Below, one piece after another: positions 54,501-62,869 of a stretch of 64,000 nt of DNA. The translations under genes were made by a program, and so were the position numbers. The notes beneath the pieces were generated by a model. It did no database searches. It worked only from the letters and a program-made list of their open reading frames with translations, and had not been told where the DNA came from. The stretch is from Strigamia acuminata. Its lineage: Eukaryota > Arthropoda > Chilopoda > Geophilomorpha > Linotaeniidae. The first letter of the stretch is position 1; every line of letters starts with the position of its first letter. The stretch is taken from positions 8,520,427 to 8,584,426 of the forward strand of contig OX442315.1 in assembly GCA_949358305.1 (NCBI GenBank), in the 5' to 3' direction.

Positions 54501-57500
54501 TGGTGATGGAAGCGGCGAACGCCATAAACGATCGCAAGACCTTCACGGTCGATTTGCGCATAATTTTTCTGCGCGCTGGACAAGAGGGAACTAGCAAAGG
54601 CAATCGGACGATGGATTCCATTTTCTACGTGGGAAATAAAGGCGCCCACACCGACCGGCGAGGCATCAACGGTCAGATAAAGTTGCTTCTTCGCGTCGTA
54701 GTGTGCCAGCGCTGAATCGACAGTTACTGCAGCCTTGACCTTCGTCCAGGCCTTGTGTTGTTCCTGTCCCCATGTCCACGGCGTATCGTCGCGCGTGAGG
54801 CGGTAAAGCGGCTCTAATAAAGTGGATAAATTATTAATAAATTTGCCATAATAGTTTATGAGCCCCAGGAACGATTTGAGCGATAAAACGTCGGTTGGCT
54901 GCATGGCGTTGCGTAGTGGAGCCAATTTTGAGTCCACTGGCGTGATTCCTAGCTTGGAAATGTTCAGCCCCAAAAACTGCACACAAGCACGCAAAAACTT
55001 GCACTTTTTCCTATTTAATGTTAAATTGGCTTTGTTAAATGCACCCAATAATTGATCCAGGTTGCATAAGTGCGTCGCGTTTGTTGCACCGGTCACGGCC
55101 GAATCATCAATGAACGGCTGCGTACTCTCGACTTTGGCTGTTAATTTGTCCATCTCGCGTTGGAAGATTGCCGGCGCGCTGGATATCCCGTAAAAAAGTC
55201 TATTTACTGTGAAGAGACCCAAGTGGGTATTAATTGTGCACACCAATTTACTCTCTGCATCCAACTCCAGCTGGTTGTAGGCGTGATTCATATCAAGAGT
55301 AGAATACGTCTCACCGCCCGACAACTTCGCTGCAACATCTTCAAACAGAGGTAAAGGGTAAGAGTTGGGGAGAACCGCCTTATTTATGGTTCTATTATAG
55401 CATCCCGCTATCTTTAACGTGCCATCTGATTTAAGGACATGCATAATAGGTGTCGCCCATTTAGAAGAAGCGACAGGAGTTATGATACCTAAATCCTGCA
55501 GTCTGCGCAGCTCTTCCTCCAGTCGTGGCTTCATCGCGAGTGGAACTGGGTAATTCTTCAAAAATATCGGTTGCACGGCCGGATCGATATCGATGTGGAC
55601 CTTGTGCACGTTGTAACATCCGATTTCATCGCGAAAAACGTTGGCATGACGTTCCAAAATCTCGTCCAATCTGTTGGACGACGGTGTATCGAGTTTCTCG
55701 GGCGTTGGCGTCGATGTGGACAACGAAAATACTTCTGCGCCCACCAGGTCGCCAGTTTTCGACAGCAAACCAAATGCTTCGAGCCAGTCGCGGCCAAGGA
55801 GTGGGATGGGGCCGTGAGTCGCCACGCACAACGGCAAACGAAAATCGCGATCACGATGACGAACCGGAACTTCGCAAACCCCTTCCATTCGGAGTGTTGT
55901 GCCGCCATACGTATTCATCTGGATCGGAAGGGGCTGCAATGGAAAATTTGAAAAATATTTAGTATAAGTTTCGAGATTTATAAATGTAGCGCCTGCTCCC
56001 GTGTCCATTTCCATTAGGAGATTGACATTAGCAATTTTAATGGCCAAAATAATTGGTTGTGTGGCTTTAATGCCAATCGCGTTGACGGTCGTCGTCAAAT
56101 CCGGCTCGACAGCGTAGTACGTGAGCTGTTGTGGCATCTCGACTGCATGGACTGGAGCTGGTGACTTTAAGACCGACCGGCAAACTGGTTTGATGTGGCC
56201 AGTTTTTCCGCATCCGTGGCACGTGGCATCGCGAAAGCGGCACGCTTCACGCGTGTGCGACTTACTGCCGCAAGCAGAACACGCCGACACATTTCCTTTC
56301 GAGTTGGATGGTTGGCGGCCTGGTTGAAACGAGGTAGTGCCCCTCGAGGAGCGTTTTCTACCCCTTGACGCATCGTGACGTGGTTTGGAGTCGTGGTGGA
56401 GTTTGTGCACCGGCAGCGCCGATGCATTCTGCGTCGCGATCGTCGAAAATTCCTTTTGCGACACTTCAGCAGCGGCAGCGAACTCGACTGCGTCGTCGAA
56501 CGTCAAATCTTTTTTTAACGTGAGCGCCTGTTGCACTTGCTCATTCTGGAGGCCACAAAGAAAGCGATTTCTTAATTCGTTAGTTTTGTCGGCGAACTCA
56601 CAGTTTTGGGCCAGGTCCTGAAGAGCGAGAGAATACTCCAGCACGGTTTCATTCGGCAGTCGATCACGGCGGTGAAAACGGCGAATTTCTCCCAGCACGA
56701 GCGGCTTCGCGCGTGCATTTTTCTGCATCAAGGCCACAAGGTCCGCGTACTTCAATTCAGCAGCTTCCTTCGGCGCCGCGAGCGTGTCCAGCTGCTTGAA
56801 GGTCGGCATGCCGACGTACGACAAGAGCGTATGGACCTTCTCCTGGTCATCGACGATTTTGTTACAAGCGAAAATGCTCGTCATTCGCTTGCAATACAGG
56901 CCCCAATCCTCTGTTGGATCGTATTCCCGCGGTGTCCCTTTTAGAGCTGACATTTTGATGGCAAAAGTCGGCGTTGAGTACGAAAACGCGAGGAAAACGT
57001 GACAATGGAACGTAGGCCTAACGTCGGGACGGCGTGGTCAGCAACGGGCCGAAAAAGTGGTCAAAAAGTTCGAAAAACACGAAAAAACTTGCGTCGCTAC
57101 TGGATTCATTAGTTGAACGTGGATTTCGGATCCTATCTCGTCGCCATTTAGTATATATCTTACTAATAACAAATTATGTTGAGGATGGTTGAAATGAAAG
57201 GTCAGTCATATTAGGCTAAGAACTAACAAGTGCTTTATTCGGGGTCAAGCTACAAGGTGGCGCTGGGGGTACAGCGCCTGAGGCAAAGATAACGTCACTA
57301 CACAAAACATGCAGTGAAGTCCGAACACAGCAGTACTGACATCAAATTTCCGCTTAAGTCGGGTGCAAACATGACATTCTCCAAAACAATTGGTTTTTCG
57401 TAATCGTCCACGTCAAGGTGTATTTTTCCAAGTCCCTCGCTCTTCACGTACGTCTTGGAAGCGATTCGAATTTGTCCCTTCATTGTTTCGTTTAGGCTGG

Positions 57501-60500
57501 AGAACATCTCACGATTTTTGCACATGTGGCGCGATGCGCCGCTGTCCAGGCACCATTCGACATTATTCAGTGTGTGGTCGCTTTGGTAAGCGACGGCATA
57601 ATTTGCTGATTCGGGCTGGTCATTTGCTGTTGCGATTTCTACATCACGTTCAGTCGGCGTCGCCTTTCCGTCAAGCTCAGTCGGTGTCATTTTTCCGTCT
57701 ACGATTTGATACGTCGATACGACGGTCGCGGTAAGTGCTTCAGCGTCGACTGTCTTGTTGTTGTTCGATTTTCCCGCGTGGCCTGGCTTCCTTTTACGGC
57801 AGTCTTTTGCCAAATGTCCCACCAATCCGCATTTGTTACATTTTCCTTTAAATTTAAAAGAAGTGTTATTAGTTTTGATAAAATTGTTTTTGGCGGTTAA
57901 AGCGTTTTGAGGCGCTTTTTCGTTTTTGCGTAAGTCCTCGTCCTCCTGCAGCAATTTAATTTTCACTGCGGCGAGGTCGGGTAGCGTTTCCCTCATTTTT
58001 ATCGATGAGCGGAACAATGCGAATGTGTTGGGAAGCGTGTCCATCAGTAATATCACTAACAGGTCGTCGTCGAGCGAGCTACCGGTCTGTTTTAAGTTCT
58101 GCGCCGTTTCATCAAAGTTGTTCAAATGCGCGTTCATCGTCTCGTCGTCAGATTTGCGCATATTGATTAGTTTTTTGAATAAAAACATTTTTCGGTGCGG
58201 GCCCTTCGGTTGAAAGAATGCTTCCAACTTGTCCCACGCCTCGGCGGACGTTGTGGCTGTACTAATGGCGCCTTGGTGCGTGCGATTTATGCCCAATCCG
58301 ATGGTTGCGAGGGCGATTTCGTCCTTCTCTAGCCATTCGTTCACTGCAGTTGTGTTTGGAACATCTTCCGTGGCTTCCGGTTTGACTGTTCGTTTACACA
58401 CGTACGCCCAAAGTTTGTTGCAAATTAACACGTTTTTCATCTCAGTTTTCCAAGATTCATAATTGTCCTCACCGAGTTTTTCTACCTTAAATCCTCGAAC
58501 TGATTCCATTTTTCGTTTTCAAAAGTTCAAAAATATTTGCCTGGCACTGTTTGAATTGCGTTTGGTGGTTACACGGCTTGATGTGGCTTGATGCACGTCT
58601 CTCAGCTCGGGTGTACATGTGGTCGCTCGTTCACGGCTTGACTTTTCGATTTTTTGATGTCTTTTTGCGATTTTTCGGGAAAAATGTTCGTAACTCACTG
58701 TTGCGTAGTGTATGCAGGTGTTGGACCCATAACCTGATGGTGGATGAGTTAGATTTATGTAGATATATATATTTTAGGTCGCAGAGCAACTTGTGCTGCG
58801 ACTAGCGTTTATTCTAGTAGGACAGGAAGTGAAGGGGTGAAGGGGAAAGGGGAGTGACCAGTGGGTGGTCCAATACAAAACATCATGTTGGGATGACGTA
58901 TGAAACATTCCAACACAAGTGTTGTTGATTATCTGGATTACTTTGAGGAAGAGTACCGGTACTTGAATCGTTTTGTTGGGTGGCATGTTGGTCATTGTCT
59001 GGGCTCTCCTTGCACAAACAATGGTCTGGAGTCAACCAATAGTGTCATAAAGTCGCATTACACTTTGAGAAATTGGCTTCCCCTTATAGATCACTACCGT
59101 CTTCCCCGAATACAACGTTCGTAACGTTGTATTTGAGTACAGCAACACCTGACGTTGTATTGTGTTTTTTTTGTCAAACTTCTGAAAAATCAGAAATTTT
59201 TTGTCAAACTTCTGAAAAAGCTGAGTAGACTAACGTTCAAACCTTTTTTTCTCAACACTTTTCAATAAAAGATAATTTTTTTAAGAGCAGTTTTAGACTA
59301 ATTAGACGGTGCTCTACAACTTTCTAATTCACTATCTGTCACGGTTCTCAAGTTACAATGTGGATGACCTTGAAGATGACTTCTGAGGTCAAGTTGAATG
59401 TCGTAATTGGATTTCCCCCAAAATACTACCCTGACAGTCATTTTGCTAAATTAACATCTAAAACAGTTTGGGAATTATTTAGCGAGAACCAGACTTTCTG
59501 ACCACCCTGTATAAGCAATGGTTTTGCATTCGAGTACAACACGTTTGCGTCAAGTTACTTTGGATGAAAGTATTGAAAGTAAAAAGAAAGTGGACAAACT
59601 ATAAAAATATTAAAAAATAAGGAGCCTAATTTAAATTATAAAGATAAATTTTAATATTTTTCTGGTTATTCATCTTGTCTTGCTCAAGTTCCTGTAAAGG
59701 CACAAAAACTTTAATCACTTTCACAAAATTTCAGCAGTTTCATTAAAAGCACACAATACTACTCAAACCCAGGTGTAAGTGGTCACCTCGTTTCAGTGTG
59801 TAATCAAATGTTTATTTCAAGTTTTTCAAGTTCAGTGTAATAAATAAATAAATTTGCACATGAGGGTTGAAAAATACACTGAATTTACTTTAATTCAAAA
59901 AAAACAAAACCAAAATAAACAAATAAACAAAAAAGTTATGACTGATTTCAGTTGAGTTATTTGACACAAGTGAAAGTGGTCACTGCACTACTTGACTCAT
60001 GTGAAAGTGGTCAAGTCATTTTAATATTTTGTAACATCTTCTTTAGCATTAATTCCTGCCTGAATACGGTCTGACATGGTTTCTATTAGTTCTTGACAAT
60101 ATTCTGGAGTGATCGAGCCCCACAGGCCAAGTCAAAACCTAAATGTGATGGGTTTGAAAACTGAGCAATTGACTTGACTTTATGTTTAGAATCATTTTCC
60201 TACTGAAATATCCATTTCAAAGCCAGTTTATCACCTGCAAATTGAAGCATAACAATCCTTCAACACTTTGTTATAAGTATATTGGTCTGTGAAACCCTTA
60301 ATTTAATGTTGTGGACCGATACACATACAGGAAACCATCCCCAAGCCATTTTACTATTGGGATGGCTTGGGGATGGTTTTCTCTATGTGTATCGGTTCAC
60401 AACATTAAATTAAGGGTATCATGGACCAATATACTTATAACAAAGTGTTGAAGGATTGTTATGCTTCAATTTGCAGGTGATAAACTGGCTTTGAAATGGA

Positions 60501-61097
60501 TATTTCAGTAGGAAAATGATTCTAAACATAAAGTCAAGTCAATTGTTCAGTTTTCAAACCCATCACATTTAAGTTTTGACTTGGCCTGTGGGGCTCGATC
60601 ACTCCAGAATATTGTCAAGAACTAATAGAAACCATGTCAGACCGTATTCAGGCAGGAATTAATGCTAAAGAAGATGTTACAAAATATTAAAATGACTTGA
60701 CCACTTTCACATGAGTCAAGTAGTGCAGTGACCACTTTCACTTGTGTCAAATAACTCAACTGAAATCAGTCATAACTTTTTTGTTTATTTGTTTATTTTG
60801 GTTTTGTTTTTTTTGAATTAAAGTAAATTCAGTGTATTTTTCAACCCTCATGTGCAAATTTATTTATTTATTACACTAAACCTGAAAAACTTGAAATAAA
60901 CATTTGATTACACACTGAAAAGAGGTGACCACTTACACCTGGGTTTGAGTAGTATAACAGAATGGTGTGACGGTATTAATGGGCATTTGATCATTACAAT
61001 TTGCAAATTTCAATACGTTAATTTTGTACTCACCTACTGCCAATCCCACACCAGCAAGCGGTGCAATTAAATGGTAGATATTTCTAGTGAATGAAAC
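48599..61097 (-). CDS. SLC18-type vesicular amine/acetylcholine transporter, three exons (partial)
   Basis: Minus-strand exons: 61034-61097 (VSFTRNIYHLIAPLAGVGLAVG), 48802-48921 (MIDSATVPQLGLLVDLRHTA then VYGCVCALGDIAFGLGFTVG) and 48599-48737 (GTLVQTIGFRWVMIG then PLMIFLRNPQP). All have canonical splice sites and phases 1, 1 and 2 that join cleanly. The D-S-x-x-x-P...LVDLRH signature and the order match the last transmembrane segments of VMAT/VAChT proton antiporters, which load monoamines or acetylcholine into synaptic vesicles. The conserved Asp of LVDLRH is present. Upstream exons are not in view and the C-terminal exon was not found. The first intron here is ~12.1 kb because of nested transposons. 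Ligand class cannot be decided from this part. Confidence 0.85.
49165..49408 (+). pseudogene. MULE transposase fragment, left part
   Basis: The translation contains FCWAHVIRNLDKK and, after a frameshift, LRSDILALQLANSDQNF, typical of the segment after the MULE DDE core. Frameshifts and stops mark it dead. It continues at 58916 across the Copia insertion. Confidence 0.7.
49409..49589 (-). repeat. Copia-1 3' LTR
   Basis: This 181-bp repeat reads TGTTGGAATG...CCACCATCA on the minus strand and matches 58735-58915. Confidence 0.95.
49634..52528 (-). CDS. Copia-1 integrase-RT-RNase H part (964 aa from first ATG)
   Basis: This is the pol half of an interrupted polyprotein; the frame is open upstream to the Gypsy-1 junction at 52610. 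Integrase zinc motif (H-H-C-C, ~36-80), catalytic Asp (LIHSDICGPM ~96), Asp (IRSDNAKEY ~160) and Glu (NGVSERMNRTL ~196). Reverse transcriptase spans ~470-720 with YVDDLIIIAE (~641), and RNase H has ADADWGGD (~817) and STMEAEYMA. All catalytic residues are present and there are no stops, so loss of function comes only from the Gypsy insertion. Confidence 0.93.
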   Translation of the reverse strand: MKAERRGDMFIVRTKPLQIANVATGKISLNSKIWHHRFGHLNLAALQQLKKHEMVNGLKFDATSETFDCETCAKGKIHRSSHPPSSTRAENVLDLIHSDICGPMPITSLGGAKYFATFIDDKSRYTEVAILKERGEIFRAFQNFKRRVELETGRKIKKIRSDNAKEYVSATFTKFLEDEGIRRQLSVEYTPKQNGVSERMNRTLCEMARCMMIESNLPRHLWAEIIDSAVFIRNRCPTKSLQNQTPFEVWHGKKPYIGFLRRLGSKAIVLQQGPGRGKFEAKGNELTLIGYSAESKAYKLYDAARRRVVKSCHVKIFESTDAISNNGEKSFADPFFIFPSFDEPESPPPDAITARNNDNEVETEGEIDVDEADAQIPIENQPAETKRGPGRPKLVRTGKPGRPSKQYNLIRTHDIEPANENQETAFDPNEDHANFVCGSLPSDPITVEEAMSRDDRNEWREAMQNEIDALKEMGTWILVDKPKNRKVIFSRWVFRIKRDKQGNIDRYKGRLVAKGFMQKEGVDFNETYAPVVRYNSIRTLIAYAVEKGWLIDQMDVVAAYIQGELDEEIFMRQPDGFVEEGQEDKVCLLKKSLYGLKQAGRNWHKKLSRHLRKKMKLNRSNKDPCVFYRLEEGKSTIIAVYVDDLIIIAENSETMNKIKSDLSDKFKMKDIGSLKYCLGIEINQNEEEHTVQITQTKYIDEILERFNMTNCNTVSTPIDPALKLTKEMSPKTNEEKEKMKNVPYRELIGALIYLSNSTRPDLAFAVSSLSRFCANPGETHWKAAKRVLSYLKGTRKLGITYEKTEENLYGFADADWGGDIDDRRSTTGYVFILAGSPISWASKKQHTVALSTMEAEYMAVSEAAKELLHLRGLLIELGCQTMQQEATDVFCDNQAAICFSQDHSSYHNSKHIDMRFHFAKEVVEDKKMSLHYLPTTQMAADVFTKGLYRPKHEDCLKMLNLFLS
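52611..52794 (-). repeat. Gypsy-1 3' LTR
   Basis: This 184-bp repeat matches 57149-57332; on the minus strand it is preceded by AATGGGGAATGA, the likely polypurine tract. Confidence 0.93.
52895..56953 (-). CDS. Gypsy-1 gag-pol polyprotein (1352 aa)
   Basis: Gag occupies ~1-200, then two CCHC knuckles (~222-255, CSACGSKSHTREAC and CHGCGKTGHIKPVC), protease MDTGAGATF (~313), reverse transcriptase ~470-640 with STLDMNHAYNQL and FIDD (~619), RNase H with TVDASPVGVG (~763), integrase zinc finger (~980-1010, H-H-C-C), Asp (LDFAGPF ~1044), Asp (HSDNGPQF ~1098), Glu (GAVEGFVKTFK ~1138), and a Pro-rich tail. Gag and pol share one frame. Compared with typical gypsy RT, the position usually G-D-Y reads G-C-Y and the YxDD box is F-I-D-D; the catalytic aspartates remain. 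Confidence 0.93.
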   Translation of the reverse strand: MSALKGTPREYDPTEDWGLYCKRMTSIFACNKIVDDQEKVHTLLSYVGMPTFKQLDTLAAPKEAAELKYADLVALMQKNARAKPLVLGEIRRFHRRDRLPNETVLEYSLALQDLAQNCEFADKTNELRNRFLCGLQNEQVQQALTLKKDLTFDDAVEFAAAAEVSQKEFSTIATQNASALPVHKLHHDSKPRHDASRGRKRSSRGTTSFQPGRQPSNSKGNVSACSACGSKSHTREACRFRDATCHGCGKTGHIKPVCRSVLKSPAPVHAVEMPQQLTYYAVEPDLTTTVNAIGIKATQPIILAIKIANVNLLMEMDTGAGATFINLETYTKYFSNFPLQPLPIQMNTYGGTTLRMEGVCEVPVRHRDRDFRLPLCVATHGPIPLLGRDWLEAFGLLSKTGDLVGAEVFSLSTSTPTPEKLDTPSSNRLDEILERHANVFRDEIGCYNVHKVHIDIDPAVQPIFLKNYPVPLAMKPRLEEELRRLQDLGIITPVASSKWATPIMHVLKSDGTLKIAGCYNRTINKAVLPNSYPLPLFEDVAAKLSGGETYSTLDMNHAYNQLELDAESKLVCTINTHLGLFTVNRLFYGISSAPAIFQREMDKLTAKVESTQPFIDDSAVTGATNATHLCNLDQLLGAFNKANLTLNRKKCKFLRACVQFLGLNISKLGITPVDSKLAPLRNAMQPTDVLSLKSFLGLINYYGKFINNLSTLLEPLYRLTRDDTPWTWGQEQHKAWTKVKAAVTVDSALAHYDAKKQLYLTVDASPVGVGAFISHVENGIHRPIAFASSLLSSAQKNYAQIDREGLAIVYGVRRFHHHLFGRKFILRTDHKPLVAIFGEKKGCNQIVAARLHRWAIFLSAYDYAIEHVPAVDNQIADGLSRNPQPVVDGREDLDMHVNEIFSVSLSQFPVSQAALRAAYDADAQLQAVLQCIRDEWKSKTPDLINFYKHRSAFSTHGPFLFLSERLVVPEQLRRAVLAELHAGHFGIVRTKSLARSTVWWPSIDRDIESMVRSCDVCQRALPDPPKTSDLRWPIPDEIWGRIHLDFAGPFHGKMFLLAVDARTKWCEVRMMTATTSKATIAVLKCWFKRHGLPIHVHSDNGPQFTSAEFVDFLSRNGIRQTRSPPFHPATNGAVEGFVKTFKNQVGKFLNLNLSISEAVDQFLIAYRSTPHVSTRTTPSEAFLQRTVRTRLHLLNPRLMPEPTTVETRRSFEPGELVFARDYLHAARWVPGIISQKTSSTTYDVAVGNAIIWNRHADQLRKRQTSHAQIPEGGGNRGHFPLISDDSNLGNTPPVVQPQVLVAPPNSPNLLNVRDASPAPTPPPVPVNTPVVPYRHPQRIRNPTQFYGYNNSD
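57149..57332 (-). repeat. Gypsy-1 5' LTR
   Basis: This 184-bp repeat is followed by the target copy gtact and the resumed Copia-1 gag frame. Confidence 0.93.
57298..58509 (-). CDS. Copia-1 gag-protease part, 3' end replaced by Gypsy LTR
   Basis: The ORF is 403 aa. Residues ~1-210 are the UBN2-type copia gag (GEDNYESWKTEM...). A single CCHC knuckle CNKCGLVGHLAKDC lies at ~224-237, and the aspartic protease CLDSGASRHMC at ~323. The true copia frame ends at 57333, where the Gypsy target site begins; the last dozen residues are read from the Gypsy LTR and are not part of the original protein. Confidence 0.92.
   Translation of the reverse strand: MESVRGFKVEKLGEDNYESWKTEMKNVLICNKLWAYVCKRTVKPEATEDVPNTTAVNEWLEKDEIALATIGLGINRTHQGAISTATTSAEAWDKLEAFFQPKGPHRKMFLFKKLINMRKSDDETMNAHLNNFDETAQNLKQTGSSLDDDLLVILLMDTLPNTFALFRSSIKMRETLPDLAAVKIKLLQEDEDLRKNEKAPQNALTAKNNFIKTNNTSFKFKGKCNKCGLVGHLAKDCRKRKPGHAGKSNNNKTVDAEALTATVVSTYQIVDGKMTPTELDGKATPTERDVEIATANDQPESANYAVAYQSDHTLNNVEWCLDSGASRHMCKNREMFSSLNETMKGQIRIASKTYVKSEGLGKIHLDVDDYEKPIVLENVMFAPDLSGNLMSVLLCSDFTACFV
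58717..58734 (-). promoter_or_regulatory. Copia-1 primer-binding site (internal tRNA-iMet)
   Basis: On the minus strand GGTTATGGGTCCAACACC follows the 5' LTR. Its complement matches the anticodon arm region (…CCCATAACC) of initiator tRNA-Met, as in Drosophila copia half-tRNA priming, not the tRNA 3' end. Confidence 0.75.
58735..58915 (-). repeat. Copia-1 5' LTR
   Basis: This 181-bp repeat abuts the primer site on one side and the target copy caagt on the other. Confidence 0.95.
58916..59110 (+). pseudogene. MULE transposase fragment, right part
   Basis: The frame reads DYLDYFEEEYRYLNRFVGWH, then GSPCTNNGLESTNSVIKSH and TLRNWLPL, the conserved C-terminal MULE block. It directly continues the fragment ending at 49408 if Copia-1 is removed. 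Nothing else of the element could be delimited. Confidence 0.72.
59111..59758. other. Unassigned intron sequence
   Basis: It may contain the remainder of the dead MULE. A short inverted repeat ACGTTCGTAACGTT is visible at ~59114. No gene is seen. Confidence 0.4.
59759..60952. mobile_element. Palindromic Tc1/mariner derivative, two 591-bp arms
   Basis: The arms 59759-60349 and 60362-60952 are reverse complements with few differences around a 12-nt loop. TA flanks both ends (59757-59758 and 60953-60954) and the termini are CTACTCAAACCCAGG. The right arm encodes a decayed Tc1 transposase C terminus (YTYNKVLKDCY, PEYCQELIETMSDRI then QAGINAK). Confidence 0.9.
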
Positions 61098-61208
61098 CTT
61101 CAACAAAAAAATAAACCAAAATCAAAATTCTGCATTATAATTTCAATGTCGTTATGTGAGAGCAAACGAGCGCTATTTAGGCACGGGTTGCCATATTAGC
61201 ATCGGACG

Positions 61209-61426
61209 CAGTGGCGGATCTAGCACCGGGCTATCGGGGCTTGAGCCCCGGGCCCCCAAATTCTAGGGGGCCCCCAAGACTCTGGGCCATATACTAAAAA
61301 AAAAAAAAAAAAAAAAAAAAGGTCACTAAAAAAAGAAAAAAGAAGAAAGGTCGCGAAAAAATTTTGAGAAAGGGGCCCCGAAAAAACCTCAAACCCCTGG
61401 CCCCCGAAAAGTTAGATCCGCCCCTG
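61209..61426. mobile_element. hAT-type MITE, 218 bp, with poly(A) tract
   Basis: The ends are CAGTGGCGGATCTAGC and the complement of TTAGATCCGCCCCTG. The target copy atcggacg is at 61201-61208 and 61427-61434. It is a longer member of the family at 41130. Confidence 0.9.
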
Positions 61427-61434
61427 ATCGGACG

Positions 61435-62465
61435 CACGACATGTTGACAGAAATGAACACGAAAGACTATATTTAATGGTAATTGGTTATTGGCCTTTAT
61501 ACAGCGTATAGGGGTCAATATCTTATGCCTCTCCTATTGCTATTTTTATGACTCCATGTAAGATTGTTGAAAATAAATTTTTGCCGCTTGGAATTCGCTG
61601 GAGGCAATGTACGCCGTACCTGCAACGACAGGGTTAACCATGTGCAGTGTGGACGGTTAACTGTTCATACAGAACTCAGTTCCTTAACCCATGGATCTCT
61701 CACAGTACTGGGAATGGCATATCGGCACATGATGAACTAGAGTGGGGAACCGCAAAGTGTTGCCCTGGTAAAACTCAAACATCGGTGATAGCCAAATCAT
61801 TGATTAACCAACTATTTGGTTTAATTTTTTTAAAGGTCATAGGAAAAGAAATGTTTAATTTACTTAAAAGAGATTATAGAATATTATTCTCTGCAAAACT
61901 TAAGCAATAATCAAGTACTAGTGGTTTTACATGATCAAACCATGTTTTTACCATTTGAAAAAGAGAACCATTATGTGCAATGCATTCTAGGATATCATGT
62001 CATTAATGACGTCATTTGTCATTTGTCATTTTTAGAGCAGACACAAAAATTGTTTTTTTTTTCTGGCTTGTACACAAAAATTGAAGTTTGGGTTCAATAG
62101 CGGCCTATAACAAGTCTTTCCAAACATGTTTAAAAAAAAGATTCACTTTTAAACAAGGTGAACTGGTAAAACAAATTAACATGCGAGTCTATGGGAAAAC
62201 AGTGGTGTCATCTGTATTTCAAAGTTGGCCTGAACTAGGGGTTACAAACCCTCCTAAAGCATCTAGCGTGATTAATTAAACTGAAACGCACCGTGTATTA
62301 ATAAAATCAACCTCCAATCACTTGAATAAATCGCTGCCACCTATTGGGAGCAACATGCCTAAGAGCAACCGTTGAAATTTGGTCTAATATCGGTTAAAAG
62401 CAAAATTGCTCTTAGACATTATAAAAAAATGACGTGGCGCAACAGTTGTAGTTGCGTGTAATAAT
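61435..62465. other. Intergenic or intronic sequence, no gene seen
   Basis: Short frames only. It could hold a further 5' intron of the minus-strand transporter, but no exon was recognised. Confidence 0.4.
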
Positions 62466-62701
62466 TGTTAGATTGACAGGCGCCAATATTGCTACAGACA
62501 TTAAAGGATTAGGAACAGGACCTCGTGGACAAAGGGAGAGAAGAAGCGCAGGGTCGTGAACTGTCAGCGACCCCAACTAAACAACCAATGAGAGAATTTC
62601 GTTTTGACCCCACAAACTGTATTTAACCCCCCTGTTCAGAAATAAAACTCACTTGTCAATTTTCAACCTTTAACACGTGTGTTCCTTTGAGATGTACAAC
62701 A
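62466..62701 (+). repeat. 5' LTR of Copia-2
   Basis: About 236 bp from TGTTAGATTG to ...TACAACA, with a TATA-like tgtatttaac and an AATAAA signal (62641-62646). The right LTR lies beyond the window, so the start is inferred from TG...CA ends and the adjoining primer site. Confidence 0.75.
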
Positions 62702-62703
62702 AA

Positions 62704-62717
62704 TGGTAGCAGAGGCC
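62704..62717 (+). promoter_or_regulatory. Copia-2 primer-binding site (tRNA-iMet 3' end)
   Basis: TGGTAGCAGAGGCC begins just after the LTR. TGGTAGCAGAG is the complement of the 3' end of initiator tRNA-Met. This differs from the internal site used by Copia-1. Confidence 0.8.
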
Positions 62718-62869
62718 AATGGTTTAAGACACACCAAAAGTATACAGTTACAAGTCAAGTGAGAAGCGGCCGAAATTTTCAAAAGAGGAAGCGATAAGAC
62801 GTAAATCGCTGAAAACTCGACCAAAAAACGAGAAGTTAAAAAAAAAAAAAAAAAAAAAAATACAACAAG

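Larger units (their letters stand above)
52611..57332 (-). mobile_element. Gypsy LTR retrotransposon Gypsy-1, nested in Copia-1
   Basis: The element is 4722 bp, LTRs 184 bp (52611-52794 and 57149-57332), no difference noticed by eye, target copy gtact at 52606-52610 and 57333-57337. On the minus strand the LTR runs TGCTGTG...ATATACTA. The primer site (57128-57146, TGGCGACGAG...) starts two bases inside the LTR and matches the last ten bases of tRNA-Ser, then diverges. The single polyprotein is open, and the element is the youngest insertion of the nest. Confidence 0.93.
49409..58915 (-). mobile_element. Copia LTR retrotransposon Copia-1, split by Gypsy-1
   Basis: The LTRs are 181 bp (49409-49589 and 58735-58915) and look identical by eye. 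The target copy caagt is at 49404-49408 and 58916-58920. Without Gypsy-1 and its target copy the element is ~4.78 kb. Its coding frame (gag part 58509-57333, pol part 52605-49634) totals 4149 nt, an exact multiple of three, so it was one open frame before interruption. A purine-rich tract (minus strand, 49590-49601) precedes the 3' LTR. Confidence 0.95.
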
